Shown here: positions 11,099-43,640 of the stretch, in pieces | How positions within the stretch are numbered: the stretch's first letter is position 1 | Layout of the letters: the number at the start of each line of letters is the position of its first letter | Origin: Apostichopus japonicus | Taxonomy: Eukaryota > Echinodermata > Holothuroidea > Aspidochirotida > Stichopodidae | DNA length: 64,000 nucleotides | NCBI RefSeq assembly: GCF_037975245.1 | Contig: NC_092581.1 | Span: 11,433,303-11,497,302 of the forward strand | Reading direction: 5' to 3' | The notes under the pieces: generated by a model | Database searches by the model: none | What the model was told of the DNA's origin: nothing | The model's input: only the letters and a program-made list of their open reading frames with translations | Position numbers and translations under genes: made by a program

Positions 11099-14000
11099 CG
11101 ATGTAAATGTTAAAACGGCTTGCCATACGCTAGTCATCTTGGTGCATATGTTTAGAAATGCAGTGGCGCTCTTTTCATTTGCAAAATAAAATAGAAAAAT
11201 GACGATGGCGCTCCACTACAACTTCCGTCGCAAAGACGCTTCAACACTTTGGCTGAAAATGGTACACAGCTGTTGTTGACTGGTAAACTTCCCAGGAAGT
11301 TACAGTCTCAATGTAAGGGACTGGGTTTGAAAGTGATGATCAGGTAGTTTGGTTTTCGTGCCCGGGCGACTTTAAAACAAATATACTTACCAGGAGTTCC
11401 ATTTTTATATACTATTTCCATCATGATTCTGGTTAATAGAAAAATATTGTTGAGATCCCAATTGAGACACGGAACGGAGAATGAAGACACAAGACAAACG
11501 GTTCCAGATAACCAGGTATATTGATAACTGCTAACCACGGTGCTCTAATGAAAGTTTCACGTCTACATGGCGAACGACCGTTACAGTAAAATAATCTCTC
11601 CGAACTCCATCCTACGTCCCAGGACCAACAAAAGTTAGTCCTGAACTGCAACTCTAACTTCAAGTCAGGGCAAACTCTACCTCTTATACTGAAAAAACCC
11701 CTCTCTCTTCCATACACAGGAAACATTCCCCCCCTTTTTTTTTGGATATAGGAAATGCTCTCTACACGCAAATTATGATTTTCATCAGACTGGGTGTATA
11801 ACATTTATTCAAATAAAGAAAAACCTAGACAAACCCTAACGATTACCAAACTACAAGGTTAAACATAAAAATGAAGTAAACGGACAACAAACTTACCGAT
11901 GGCTATTCACCATCGATAATCCCGTCAGAACATTCGGATTTAACATGTACACAAGATAAATATATGCATGCAAACAAGCAAAGGACGCAAAAGCATTTAT
12001 CAAGAGTTGACCCAGTTTATGCAAGGTCATTGCAACCCCAACTGAAAGACTATTGCCAGTCTTAAGACAAAAACAATATAATTCTGACCGAATAAAAGAA
12101 TAGTAAGTCAAACCTCACTCATGTCAAAAGCCATTAGATTTGACCATCCCATAGAAAAAAACAAAACAAAGAGTGGATTGGTCAGCAAACCTATTCAGTT
12201 TTGACGTATGTAAAGTTACATTCGACAGGTTCACCTACCGGTTCGATCGATCTAGTTTGTCCTGGCACAACTTGACCAGCAAACGCCAATTAAATTCTGA
12301 CCAAATGTTGCAATACTGTGCCATCTCAGATCCCTAGACACACATTCGATTTTTAAAACAAATTAGTCTTGCCCCAACTACAATTAAAGTCTCAATACGT
12401 GTTTGCTGATGAATATCGGAAAACAAACTTCCGAAGCAGATTCAATTATTTCTTATTCTAAATGCACTCTGACGAGGTGGGTTTAATGGAGAAAAGCTGT
12501 CGCAATCGCAAGAAAAAAATTATTTCTGTTTCCCTTATGGCGCGAACGATATACTGCATAAAATCATTGCGACCGCCCATATCAGCATGTTCATTAAACA
12601 AATGTATCCTATATATGTTCGTATCGTCCACCTTTTTACCAATCCCACCACTTTTTTTAACACATTCCCATGGAGGAAACGTCTGAAAACACCTGTCTAT
12701 TCATTGCAATGGAAGGAAATGACACAATTTCGCAAGCTACATCGGTAGATCGAAAGAAATATACTAATCAAGAGAAGGGACCTGACACAGGCTAGCCACG
12801 AAAGTGAAAGTAAGTCCTAGGCCTAACGGTCGTAAAAAACAGATATTTGATTGGCGCATGATCTGTTGGGCGGGCTTAGTGCTCATTTTGATTGAAGTTT
12901 GTAGAATCTACGGACTCGTTAAAAAATCTGGGGAAGTTTATTCAGCTCAAAATGTTTTACGACAGATAACTCAATAAAAATAACGAATATTAATATGAAA
13001 AATGCATAGAACGGTGTCATTTTCACTGAGTTTTCAGGGTAGAAAGGTGGAAAGGTCGAAGTTTAAATTTGGCAAAGGCACTTCATTGAGACTTTAAGTG
13101 TATGACACAACTGTCAGATATGAACCTGGCATTAAATAATTTCAAAAGGAAACTTTGAAAGTAAACGGTCATATGATTGAAAATTCTACACAACAAGTAA
13201 GATGATAAGTCCCGTTGCTACCAAACCCTTTAATAATTAGCAAACTCGCCAAAACGCAGTAAATGACTTCACAATTTTCCACAAACTATTCATGTCAGCG
13301 ATTAGAGGGTGCTCTACACTACATGTATAAATAATCATGTTTTGGAACAAAACACTATAACTTTTGTTTATATTTTATTTTCATAATGGTATACAGATTC
13401 TCAAAGAAGAGAAAGTGGGCTATGCCGAATAAGCCAGTTCGGAGATACCAGCAGCCTCTTATGATTACATAACAGGTCAACGGGTCGACTGTGAATAGTA
13501 CCGTAGTGTCACTCGACAGTTTGTTTACACATATGCACACAATTTAGCGTTATAAAACTCCAAACATAGATCATTATCTGTACTAAAGTAATTCTTATTT
13601 TTTTCGCGCAATGCAGGCTGAAATATCCATCGATGGTATTAAGCTATTTAACGGTTAAGGTTTTCAACGACTTTCTAAGGGAGCGAGGACTTAAATTATC
13701 GAGAAGAAAAGAATAACTTGTCGCATTTGTGTTTGCTGAGAAGAGATTGCCTCAGCTTGCCCCATCGTTATAAACAACAACATACTCTGAAGTAGCAACA
13801 TCGGTGCAGAACCTATGGTATGCATACTGTATGAACTGCACTGGTTGTAAAGGCGAAAGTATTTGAAGTCAGAAATTAATCCAAAATCGTTATCTGATGA
13901 TCATTCACATACAAAAGAAATCTTGAACAGATGTTTTTCTATCGTATTAACATGTTTTAGTTGACAAGCTACGATGATATTTCCCATGTATAATTCATTG

Positions 14001-14612
14001 GTGCTAACTTTCTATATATTCGCGTGAACACTATGCGACAAATGACATACTAAATAATCTTAGCGTTCATACCGCGAACGCAGTATCATTATCAACCCCG
14101 GCGGACGTTTGTAATCCTGAGGTGTAACGCAAAATTACATCTATTTAAGCAATACTATTCATAAAATTTAACATTTAAAACATAAAATAGAATAGAAACT
14201 GTTTGTTAGAAAGTTTCATATAACTCTTGCATTTTTTTCGCTTCATACTTATTGACCTAACAAGTCATAAACCAACAAAAACCTGTTTCCTGGTTTTAAG
14301 CTTCCAAAACCTTTGGGGTGAGTCATTGCCGCGTTGAAAATCAAAATTATAATCCAAAGCAAGGCTAACCACTCCCCACCCCAACCCCTCCCCTGCCCCG
14401 TTGAACTACTTAAATACTCTACTTAATGTACATATTTCTGGGTACAACTTTACAGCAGTTTGGCAAGGCTTTAAGAAAAAAATAATAAATGCGTTGTCCA
14501 TGTAGCTTTTGCGAAAATCAGTATAAACCATGTATCAATCTTAATTACTAACAGGGCACTGGTACAGAAAGCATGAGAAACTGATTCAGTCTTTACCTAC
14601 ACAGCGCCCTCT

Positions 14613-14618
14613 TTTATT
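14613..14618 (-). promoter_or_regulatory. Candidate polyadenylation signal of SLC22-A
   Basis: AATAAA on the - strand (TTTATT on +), about 165 bp past the SLC22-A stop. Inferred from the hexamer alone. Confidence 0.4.
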
Positions 14619-14781
14619 CTGACGACGTCGAATTTTGCGAGATGAAGTATACTCAAACCCATAATATTGACCATTTATGTAAAACATAACGGATAGCAAA
14701 GGAAAGCTCTCAGTGAGTGAGAAAATCATGCAACGACCTAGTTTACGATGTGAGGCCACCTTAATTATACTCTTCCAACCC

Positions 14782-34773
<19,992 letters not shown>

Positions 34774-35010
34774 CGTGTTCAGTTAGTACCTTTAATCAAC
34801 AGATAAGAGAAAATGGATGTAAAAAAATAAAATGAACAAATACTTTGAATTATGCTTAACTCATATGTTGAGCTAATGAGCCACGCTGAGCTTAATTGGC
34901 TGGTCTGATATATACCATTGAGACACAGTTACAAATCTATAAACTGTAACAAAGGGAATTAGAATATAAATAGCACAAAAGAAAATACATGTCGAATGGG
35001 CCAACCCTTC

Positions 35011-35098
<88 letters not shown>

Positions 35099-36763
35099 GG
35101 AATTGAAGTTACGTATTTCAAGTAGCGCATAGGGCCTAAATCATAAGAAATTGCGAACATTTGAAGGTCAGAATTTGAAGAACTATATTAGTCCCAACTT
35201 ACCGCTAAAGTTATGACCATGGAGAGAAGTATACCGTTGTTTGATCCTATACCACTCCTGACTACATTAAAAGTACACTGGCACTGTGAAATCTCACATT
35301 AGTGAGACAATACGAACTACATTTAGCTTACAACGATGCGCACTAACCCCTGTGTTAACATATTACTGATTAGAACCGCCAACGATGAATCTACAGATGA
35401 GAAACCTCGAGGAGTTTCATACCCTCTGAAATTCTTTTTATTTTTGTTGTTGTCATGCATTTGATCAAGGGATTGGTTAAACTATGCTCCAATGCGGCAA
35501 ACAGTAATATGATCTCAGACTGTATATTGTAGACATTTAGTCAACTAAACAGCTACCAGTTACCTTCCATGAAGGTTGTTTTTCATGTCGCAGGTATGGT
35601 CTTTAACGTTTTCGTCACATGAGACAAACAGGTGTACAGAATTGTTTCCTTGTGTTTGGCAATCTCGCCGAGGGAGTGCAATTTTACCGTAAAGCGTAAC
35701 TCAATTCATATATAGAGCGTCGAAACATATTCAACAATATGCATATATGGCGTGTCCACGGGGGCTTATATCTTCTTTTTATATAGGACGTTTGAGAGGA
35801 GTCAAGGACCACCACTACACTTGATGATGATGATTATGATGATCATGTAAAACGATAGCTTTTCGTGAGGTATGAATTTTTCAAATTCATCGGAAAATGT
35901 TTCTGTTTTTTAAGAATATTGAAGTCACTTAATCACAGAAGAATTTAAGTTTTCTACCAAAACACACACACACAAAAAAATGCATTTTGATGAAATTTTA
36001 AATACGTGGACCCCTGAACAGCTATAGGAAACCATTCCAAATATATCGAGTTCAATGATAAATCAATAAGAAGATTATAATAGGAAAGTGAATTTTTTTG
36101 GAAGTCATTTGACCATCGACTGTGGTCCACTCCAGGATAGAATGGAAAGTTTATATTCAATCAACCATATACCTTGAGCTAGGTTCAAGATACATATATG
36201 ATAGATATTGAAATGGCATTTCAACTAACAGTGTGGAATATGCTTCTTTTCCATATAAGTATCATGTAGTCAACAACCGGGATACATTATATGGCTATGA
36301 TAAGATAAGATAAGATAAGATTCACTTTATTAAACCCATTTCGGGTAATTAAATGCTCGATGTACAGAATAAGATGGATATAACATTAAAATACAGCACA
36401 TGGAAAATGACTCACATATAACAATAAGACAATAAAATTACAAAGTCCAACAAGTACATGGGGTGTTAGACAAGAATTTAAAAGCTTGAGGCTGTTTTAC
36501 CCATAATAGTATTTGGGTGTCGAACCCATTTGATGTAGAATTAGTACAGTATATATAGGGCGATCGGTTTGAGAACAATTTCGGTATTAAGAGGTTGCGA
36601 GCTTTCACGTTTTCAGGCTGTACAGTGTATAAATGTCAGGTAGTAGTTTGTTCATTTTGGGCAACCTGTATGTCGAAGAAGTGATTTTACAGAAAACAGT
36701 TTCATTTCATATTGGTGGGAGTTTTTGGGGAGAGGGAGGGGGGCCTTAAACTTTTAGAACTTA
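34774..36763. other. 5' flank of SLC22-A
   Basis: No coding exon seen. On the - strand a pyrimidine tract ending in TTAAAG just before the ATG could be an acceptor, so a 5'UTR exon further up is possible. An AT tract lies at 35014-35097; a GATAA repeat lies at 36299-36320 followed by AACCCATTTCGGGT text that resembles an inverted LINE 3' end. Confidence 0.45.
35014..35097. repeat. AT dinucleotide microsatellite
   Basis: A pure (AT)n tract of about 84 bp, roughly 240 bp upstream of the SLC22-A start codon. Confidence 0.97.
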
Positions 36764-37064
36764 AGTAGTAGGGAGGGCCACAGATCGCACCCGTGCAGTC
36801 CCAATTTTGAATATGTACCCAGATTCCCACATTAGATGTACCCCCTATGATGGCACCCGTGCAATCCCAACTTGTGATGTTACCACAATAAGATGTAGCC
36901 ACTATGATGGCACCCGTGCAATCCGAATTTGTTATCAATTATTGGTGGTACATCAAAAGTTGGGATTGCACGGGTGCCATCATAGGGGGTACATCTATTA
37001 TGGGAATCTGGGTACATCCAAAATTGGGATTGCACGGGTGCGATCTGGGGCCCTCCCTACTACT
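36764..37064. mobile_element. Foldback element (301 bp) with about 108-bp arms
   Basis: Left arm starts AGTAGTAGGGAGGGCC; right arm ends GGCCCTCCCTACTACT. They stay complementary for about 108 bp. The phrase GCACCCGTGCAATCC (and complement) occurs about five times. The hexamer AACTTA flanks both sides (36758-36763, 37065-37070), a probable target duplication. The class is uncertain. Confidence 0.85.
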
Positions 37065-37579
37065 AACTTATATACGCCTATGACATCATCACCTGCCAGA
37101 TAGAAGACTAGTACGCCAGTAGTCATTGGTCTACACCGTCTTAGTTTAAAATGTTTCGCAGAAATAAGCAAAATCAAAATCTAAACGCGACACGTTCAGA
37201 CGATTTACTTTTGATAAATGACAAAAGCAGATAAGATCTTTATCAGTGTCGCTAACCATCAGTACCGTGTCTTACACCCCGAAATACAAACAAAGAAGGA
37301 AAAAAAAACAAGGAAAAGAGGAAGATAATCTTACTCATTTACTTCGTCCATTTCACTTTCTGCGACAAAACATTATGTAATTAACAGAAAATGTCATAAC
37401 ACTAAGAAAATCCTCAATTGCTCATCTTTCTGTCACTGTTAATGTTGTGATACAAAATGTGCCAAATAATTTTACACTATTAAGTTATGAATAAACTCAC
37501 AGAGGCCTATTCACTGGGTTGCTGCATGTGATAGGACTAATAATGATAATTATAATCAATTAGGAGGGGTCAGTTTAGT

Positions 37580-37950
37580 TCAGGGTTGTCCAACCTTTTG
37601 CAGAGGAGGGCCACATGGAATAATTACAATGAAGGAGGGGGCTGCATGAACCCTACGCTCGATTTTTCGCCCGAAGCCCAAGGCAACAAAATGTGAGCAC
37701 TGCGCGCGGAGCACACTGATTTATTTTCCTTCCTGATAATACAGATGAATAAAGTCCAGCCGTTCCCCCCCCCCCCCCCACCTCCGCTAAGAGAGTAACA
37801 CAAGCTAACCTGTATGCAGTTTTTTGGACCCAGAAGGTTCGAATTAGCTTCAAAAATAGCTTCAAATTGTTATCAATAATTCTGCTCACTAAAAATTTCG
37901 CACCGTAGAGCATCTCTGGCGGGCCGGTCGCAACCATGCGGCGGGCCGGA
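37580..37950. mobile_element. hAT-like (Charlie-style) fragment
   Basis: It starts CAGGGTTGTCCAACCTTTTG with a nearby GGGCCACATGG, the familiar end of Charlie/hAT elements. GGCGGGCCGG text near 37917-37950 is the inverted counterpart. It abuts the SINE tail at 37965, and no clean target duplication is visible. Confidence 0.65.
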
Positions 37951-37964
37951 CTGTGAATGTGAAT

Positions 37965-38066
37965 ATGAATGTAAGAGACTGACTTCGGTCAGCTTGCGAA
38001 TTTGATAAGCCAATGATGGCTTCTTCGCGAGTTCCTGCTTGCAGGAGGATCTAAAATACATACATA
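37965..38066 (+). mobile_element. SINE 3' domain, second copy
   Basis: Matches the tail of the 30.9 kb SINE (GACTGACTTCGGTCAGCTTG ... GCAGGAGGATCTAAAATACA), then a TACA repeat. The tRNA-like head is missing. Confidence 0.75.
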
Positions 38067-38303
38067 CATAGCCTACATACAAGCCTACTAAGGGTGTCTT
38101 CCGTCGACAACATCAAAACTATAAAGTGGAATAAACAAGAGAGACATGAGCATGGACATGAAATCAATCACATCACCATTGTTCTGTTCATATGATGAGT
38201 AATGACTGTTAGCTAAGAATACATATTTTGTTAGTATAGTCTGTCGTTTGATCGAAGACCGAGTTGCAAACTGTTGTACACTTGAGCGGTGTCTTTCAGG
38301 TAG

Positions 38304-38305
<2 letters not shown>

Positions 38306-38372
<67 letters not shown>
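38306..38372. repeat. AT dinucleotide microsatellite
   Basis: (AT)n tract of about 65 bp. Confidence 0.95.
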
Positions 38373-38373
<1 letters not shown>

Positions 38374-39311
38374 AATTTTATCAGCACTACCTAAATATCG
38401 GACATTTTTTTTAAATTTTGTAAATCTATCCTGACACCTATTAATGACAGAAAAATCCGGACGTATATGGAGATCTTTCATTATAGGCTACTGTGTCAAG
38501 ACTGCATGAGATACATATCCAAACCCCTTCAATTTTATGTCCGAGGTCCAAGCTTTGCCATCACGGCCTAAACTAGATTTGCACACAAAATGTCACCAAA
38601 AGAAAAAGAAAAAGGAACGCTAAGTTTTACACTCGAAAGAGTTTCATTTCACATTTGTGTGATTTTTCTTTGTCTACTTATGACATTAATTGTTTTCATA
38701 TTTACGGCAATAAGTGATTGCTTTTTGTTATAACATGGTTTACTTTTACATATGTCGTTCAATTTCTTTTACAGTTGAGGAATATATTTTGCATTATGTC
38801 GTTTTTGCACAAATCCGTTAGCTTGACATCTTCATATATATATATTTTGCTTACCTTTTCCTTCTGTTTCCATTAAACTCTGAGATGAAGGTATCCTAAA
38901 TGTTGGCTTCTCTCTCGTAACATTCGATTGTCGTACGGAATAAAAAAATTATGTCCTTTCCGCTTCATCATTTAGGCCTATTTGTTTTAATTATACCTTT
39001 CCAACAGTCCCGTGAGTGCTGCAACCAATGGCAAGGCCTTTCCTGCTAAACAGCAGTTATTCATACCAAGTTTAAGGTCAACGCAACAGTGAGGTTAATC
39101 TATATAATTTGTATAGGGAAGTCTTTAAAAAGATATATAAGGTATTGTTTGTTGTATTTTGTAAACGATATGAGATACAAAGGTATACGGTTATATCATT
39201 GTAATCATGTTTGAGTTCAGTATTTGTAAACAGATTTATATAATAAAACCATTGTGATTCACATGTAAATCTTATCAGTTTCCAAAGTGGGCTTGCTCGC
39301 AACAGTCAAAT

Positions 39312-39500
39312 TAGAATCAATAAATCTGTTGAATGCGTTTCATGCAAACAGATGACATGATCAGACATCATGCATGCTATAGTGTAGAAGTTTGTGTAAA
39401 CAGTTCTGCATTGACATTAAATCTTTAGTATAAAGCGTAATAAACTAAGATACGAGTTGTTTTATAAACTTCAATGCCACCCGACATAGACATGTCATAT
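39312..39500 (+). repeat. Direct duplication, copy 1
   Basis: About 185 bp starting at CAATAAATCTGTTGAATG and running to the CGACATAGACATGTCATA text. It recurs in the same orientation at about 40908-41082 with scattered substitutions. Confidence 0.85.
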
Positions 39501-39572
39501 AATTAGGTACCGCACCACAATTAGATCAGTCCATTCAAGTGGTCAATATGCAGTCCACGGAGCCACTTAGTA

Positions 39573-40031
39573 TAAGGTGATCATACTTGCCTGACTGGAA
39601 TCAGGGATATTTATTGCGTGACTGATATTGGGGAGGGGTCTAAGGGGAGGGGGTGTTGACATTTTTCAAGTGCCTTAGGTGCTTAGATGTAAAATGGTGA
39701 TACTTAGAAACACTTTTTAAATCAATTTTATTTTCAAAAATGTAGCTTTTCTTAGGTGAAATTTACTTACTTTACGAAAGAGTGCTAGGCCAAATCGATC
39801 TAGCATATTCCACTTTACACTGGCACACCTAAAATACTGGTTAGTTCCGTTCTGCGACTGCACATTTGATTAAATTTTGTTTTTACAATTATTTACTAAT
39901 AATGTGGGATATTTTCGAAATTCCTGAACATTTTGACGAATCGGGGACATTTTCGGGGACACTTGTTCATCGGGGACAGCACACTGTAATCGGGGACTGT
40001 CCCCGAAAATCGGGGACGTCTGGTCACCTTA
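39573..40031. mobile_element. hAT-like MITE with TAAGGTGA termini (459 bp)
   Basis: Termini TAAGGTGATCATACTTG and GTCTGGTCACCTTA are inverse. The octamer ACTTAGTA flanks both sides (39565-39572, 40032-40039). The right part is built of CGGGGAC repeats in both directions. Confidence 0.85.
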
Positions 40032-40199
40032 ACTTAGTAAGGCGTGATCATTTTCAAATTCCCCCCCCCCCCCCCAAAAAACAAGAAAAGAAAACAGCTC
40101 TCGCTATAATACTTACCACAATGAACCTACGACTATATATCATCACGGTTAATATATATCTAGAAATCCCACTGAATTTGATTCGTTCTTTAAACTGTC

Positions 40200-40349
40200 T
40201 GCTATACTCTTCTCATTGATGTCATCAAAGAATTTCTCCGGGATGTCATCGGCCTTATTCCTTCTTGGCGACCTGCTGCATAACTTCTTCAGCTTTGCTA
40301 TATAGTTTTGTACAGAGAGTATAACCAGCGCACCGATTCGGGGAACAAC
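40200..40349 (-). pseudogene. SLC22 exon 5 relic (third copy)
   Basis: On the - strand, after an AAAG acceptor-like site, the text reads LFPESVRWLYSLYKT, then in a second frame YSKAEEVMQQVAKK, then in a third NKADDIPEKFFDDINEK. This is the SLC22 post-TM6 loop (P-ESPRWL plus charged helix). A two-base and a one-base shift disrupt it, and PRWL has become VRWL. It is not a copy of exon 5 of SLC22-A or B, so a third paralogue once existed. I found no other exon of it nearby. Confidence 0.75.
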
Positions 40350-40907
40350 CTTTAAGCAGAATGAAATAGAAAAAAACGTACCACTAACAATCAGTTTTGT
40401 GGTATGTATGTTATCGCTTAGTCAGTTGAATTATTTTACGGGTAGCAACTCCCCCCCCATCCCCCCCCCCCGTACATCCGCCCGAAAGGTTAACCGAAAG
40501 GTAAAGCTTGTTTAAGCATGTTATCAGTTACTGTCATCGTTTGTTCTGCCTTTATGTGAAAGAGCATAATTTAAAGCCCAGATGGTGTGAAAATAGGGAG
40601 GATCGAAGGTGATATAAACCATTTTAGAAAATCTTTGGTAAAATCTTGATATTACTCCGAGCGAGCAGATGGAAGGGTGGGGGTTCAGTATTCTAAACTT
40701 GCTCCTCTTCTAGCTCAAAATCTAAATGGTCATGATATAGAAGTTTGCAGGTGCCATGATAGGCCAAAATCTCAGCTATATATCATGTAGTGGGTATAGG
40801 ATATACCAGTTGAAAACTTCTATCTATGCTTTTGCAGGTCTTGAAAGTGACGAGTTTAGTGTGTAAGTCAATGGAACAATTAATCGTGGTGCGAGACCTA
40901 TAGACCC

Positions 40908-41082
40908 AATAAATCTGTTGAATGAGTTTCATGCAAACATATGACATGATGAGACACCATATGCTATAGTGTAGAAGTTTGGTATACATTTCTGAATTGA
41001 CATCAAATCTTTAGTAAGGCGTAATAAACTAAGATACGAGTTACTTTATAACCTTCTATGCCGACATAGACATGTCATACAT
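40908..41082 (+). repeat. Direct duplication, copy 2
   Basis: Counterpart of 39312-39500, about 1.6 kb away. The pair brackets the 39573 MITE and the SLC22 exon 5 relic. Confidence 0.85.
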
Positions 41083-41657
41083 TAACAGCAGATACAAGCA
41101 AATACAGTCGTTTCTAGTAAACTTACGGGATACATTTTTTTTAAAGAAAGAAAGAAGAAATGTCACCCAAGATATATTGAGTTGAGTTTGAGTTTGAGTA
41201 TATTTCCACAACAATAAGAGAGGAGTAGTACAGAGTCAAGATAAAACAAGGTGGTGGTGGAGGAGGACTGAAAAAAACATGAGCTTGTACGAGCAGTCCC
41301 CCTTAAACAAGTTAAAAAGTACAGATAAGCATAATACAACAATAGAGGAAAAGAACAAAGAAAGGGGGAAAAAAAGGTAATTAACAACCCACAAGCAATA
41401 ATAATATAGTCTGGGCACGAACACCAAACAACTTGACCGTATTTTAATAGTTCTTACTTGTTTTCTCTCAACATTCTCTCGAGGTTATTTTAAGAAGAGT
41501 CACACAGGTTCTATAGCTTCAATTGGAATTTTCACTTTTTAGCATTCATTTTGTAGTCAATCTGTTTTATCGCTTTACTCTTCACCAGTGCTTGTAATCG
41601 TTTTTCGATCTCATATTCCTGTATATATCCGTAGATGGTATATGTATTTACTGTTTT

Positions 41658-42023
41658 ATGTATTTACTGTTTTATGTCATTGTATATTCTAGATTGTTTG
41701 TAAAGCGCACAGATACAACGCGCGTAGTGCGCTGTATAAGATTTTATTTACATTACATTACAGAGCCTTATCACGACAGCCATACAACTCGACCCATGCA
41801 CTTTCCAACCATCGAGTCCCTTTTCACCGAGATGTGTGATCATGGCGGTGTTATGTCAAGAGAGTATACGGGTATTACAAAAGCGGATGAATATACTATA
41901 CAGCAGATCTCGGTGAAAGGTAGACAAGGTCTGTGTGTATGTTGTATCCGAAAAGTGAACATACGGGATTATTTTAAGGAGCGAGTAAGATTATATATAG
42001 ATTCACTTAATCACGACTTGTAA
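41658..42023 (+). other. Unrecognised open frame, 121 codons
   Basis: After a CATTACATTACAG acceptor-like site (41750-41762) the frame reads EPYHDSHTTRPMHFPTIESL ... and stays open to 42023. The preceding 'GCGCTGTATAAGATTTTATTTACATTACA' text looks like a retroposon tail. I do not recognise a family, and it may be chance. Confidence 0.2.
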
Positions 42024-42710
42024 TATAACACCACTGTTTGATCATGAAGTACGCTGCTAAGACCAGAACCCTATACATCCAACCAGATAGAAAGAAACTC
42101 AGTGAAAAGTCAGCCAATGACCAATGTTCCTGTGAATGCAGAAAGAAGAAAGGAACAGTCAAGGAAACTATGTTTTTGTGTAGAATTTAAAGGTGAGCTC
42201 TATTGGCCCCAAATATGCTAGATATTCAAATATGGTCACCTTTGGTCAAAATTCTAATACTGTTTTTTTATCACAACCTTGAAGGAAATTTTCTTCACTG
42301 GGACATCTAGTTTATGTTGTGTGTTCCTTAAAAATGTCTGAGAACAATTTGGAGGGTAATGACCTCCAGGAAAGTAGTTTTTGAAAGCTTCTAGCAATTA
42401 TAGCGTGCTATAATTTGGGGCATATATAGACTGACTACCTTTAAGCAACTGGTTGCCTCATTCTAAATATAATATGTTTATACACTTTTTGAAGGAAAGA
42501 TAGACTCAAGATAGTAACTGGTGAAAGCAACCAAACAACTTGATCCACTCTAAAACCCAGTTCCCCCCCCCCACCCCCCTTGACATCGAGACTGTAACCG
42601 TATGATCAGGGCAGCGTTGTCCCATGGTGAGTTTTGGTGAGTTCCTTCTAAAGGGAATAATATACCTCTCAAATGATCATGGGTATTGTGTATCTGAAAA
42701 GTACCAATGT

Positions 42711-42814
42711 GGGGAACTCGTTTGTGAACAGTCTCGTATTCCTAATCTATTGCAATCTCTATACTCGACTGGTTTCTTGTTGGGATGTCTACTATTTGGT
42801 TGGTTGGCTGACAA
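42711..42814 (+). pseudogene. Copy of SLC22-B exon 2
   Basis: 104 nt, GELVCEQSRIPNLLQSLYST ... GWLADK, with the parental GTACGT donor kept. The first codon is GGG in place of TGG and the acceptor AG is lost; homology stops at that acceptor, so the duplication breakpoint is probably here. About 7-9 substitutions from the parent. Confidence 0.9.
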
Positions 42815-43079
42815 GTACGTTATGTTTGAAACAGTTTCAAGTTAAACAGGACTAGTTATATAAAAAAGTAATAAAAATAAAAACGGGGGCCAGAATCCGG
42901 TCTCCCTATACTACCCTTACTCCGCCCCTCCCGCTGTCCACGTCCTTCCCTTTTCCCTGAAAACATTAGAGTTCAGAGAAGGGAGAGCGATAATAGCTGT
43001 TGTAATCTGAGGGAGGCAGTTGGTCATCTCATTGTTAAAGGAACCCGTAGGCAGTGCTATAAAAGCATTCTTAATAATT

Positions 43080-43640
43080 GAAGGAATCGAATAACGGGAA
43101 CAATTAACATACACCACATACAATGAGGGAAGAAAGGAATCAGAGTACACACCTAGAGTGAACTTACATGGTAAAAATTAACATATATCACATACAATGG
43201 GATCAATAAACATACACCACATACAATGAGGGAAGCAACGAATCAGAGTACACACCTAGAGTGAACTTTATTTGTAACAATTAACAAATATCACATACAC
43301 TGAGGTAATAACGAATCACGATACACACGTAAAGTGAGCTTAATAGGTAACAATTAACATATATCACATACAATGAAGGAAGCAACGAATCATGATACAG
43401 ACATAGAGTGAACTTAATAGGTACAATTAACATATATCACATACAATGAGGGAATAACGAATCGAATAATGGGAGCAATAAACATATATAGCACATACAA
43501 TGAGGGAAGAAACGAACCATGATACACACATAAAATGAACTAAATAGGTAACAATTTAACATATATCACACACAATGAAGGAAGCAACGAATCAGAATAT
43601 ATAGATAAATTGAAATAGGTAACAAATAAACGTATACACA
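43080..43640. repeat. 74-bp minisatellite (inverted-copy version)
   Basis: 'ATATCACATACAATGAGGGA' recurs with 'GAATCA-GATACACAC-TA-AGTGAACTTAATAGGTAACAA'-type filler. Intervals are mostly 73-74 bp (43115, 43189, 43218, 43292, 43365, 43438, 43492, 43566). The reverse complement occurs in SLC22-B intron 2 at 62080-62360. Confidence 0.88.

Larger units (their letters stand above)
6206..14781. other. Intergenic region between SLC16 and SLC22-A (convergent 3' ends)
   Basis: Apart from the repeats listed separately (AT tracts, 8506 palindrome, 9501 hairpin, 10.2 kb LINE fragment, 10.8 kb motif cluster) I see no exon. The 11-14.5 kb part is plain AT-rich sequence. Frames such as 11433-11804 and 12462-12686 lack family signal and splice context. 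Confidence 0.6.

Noticed and set aside
42624-42845. Possible functional SLC22 first exon on the + strand
   Set aside because: Only the exon 2 part (42711-42814) is homologous; the upstream residues do not match an SLC22 N-terminus and the acceptor is lost.
43080-43640. CRISPR-like array
   Set aside because: Regularly spaced repeats, but the spacers are themselves repeated and the genome is eukaryotic; it is a minisatellite.
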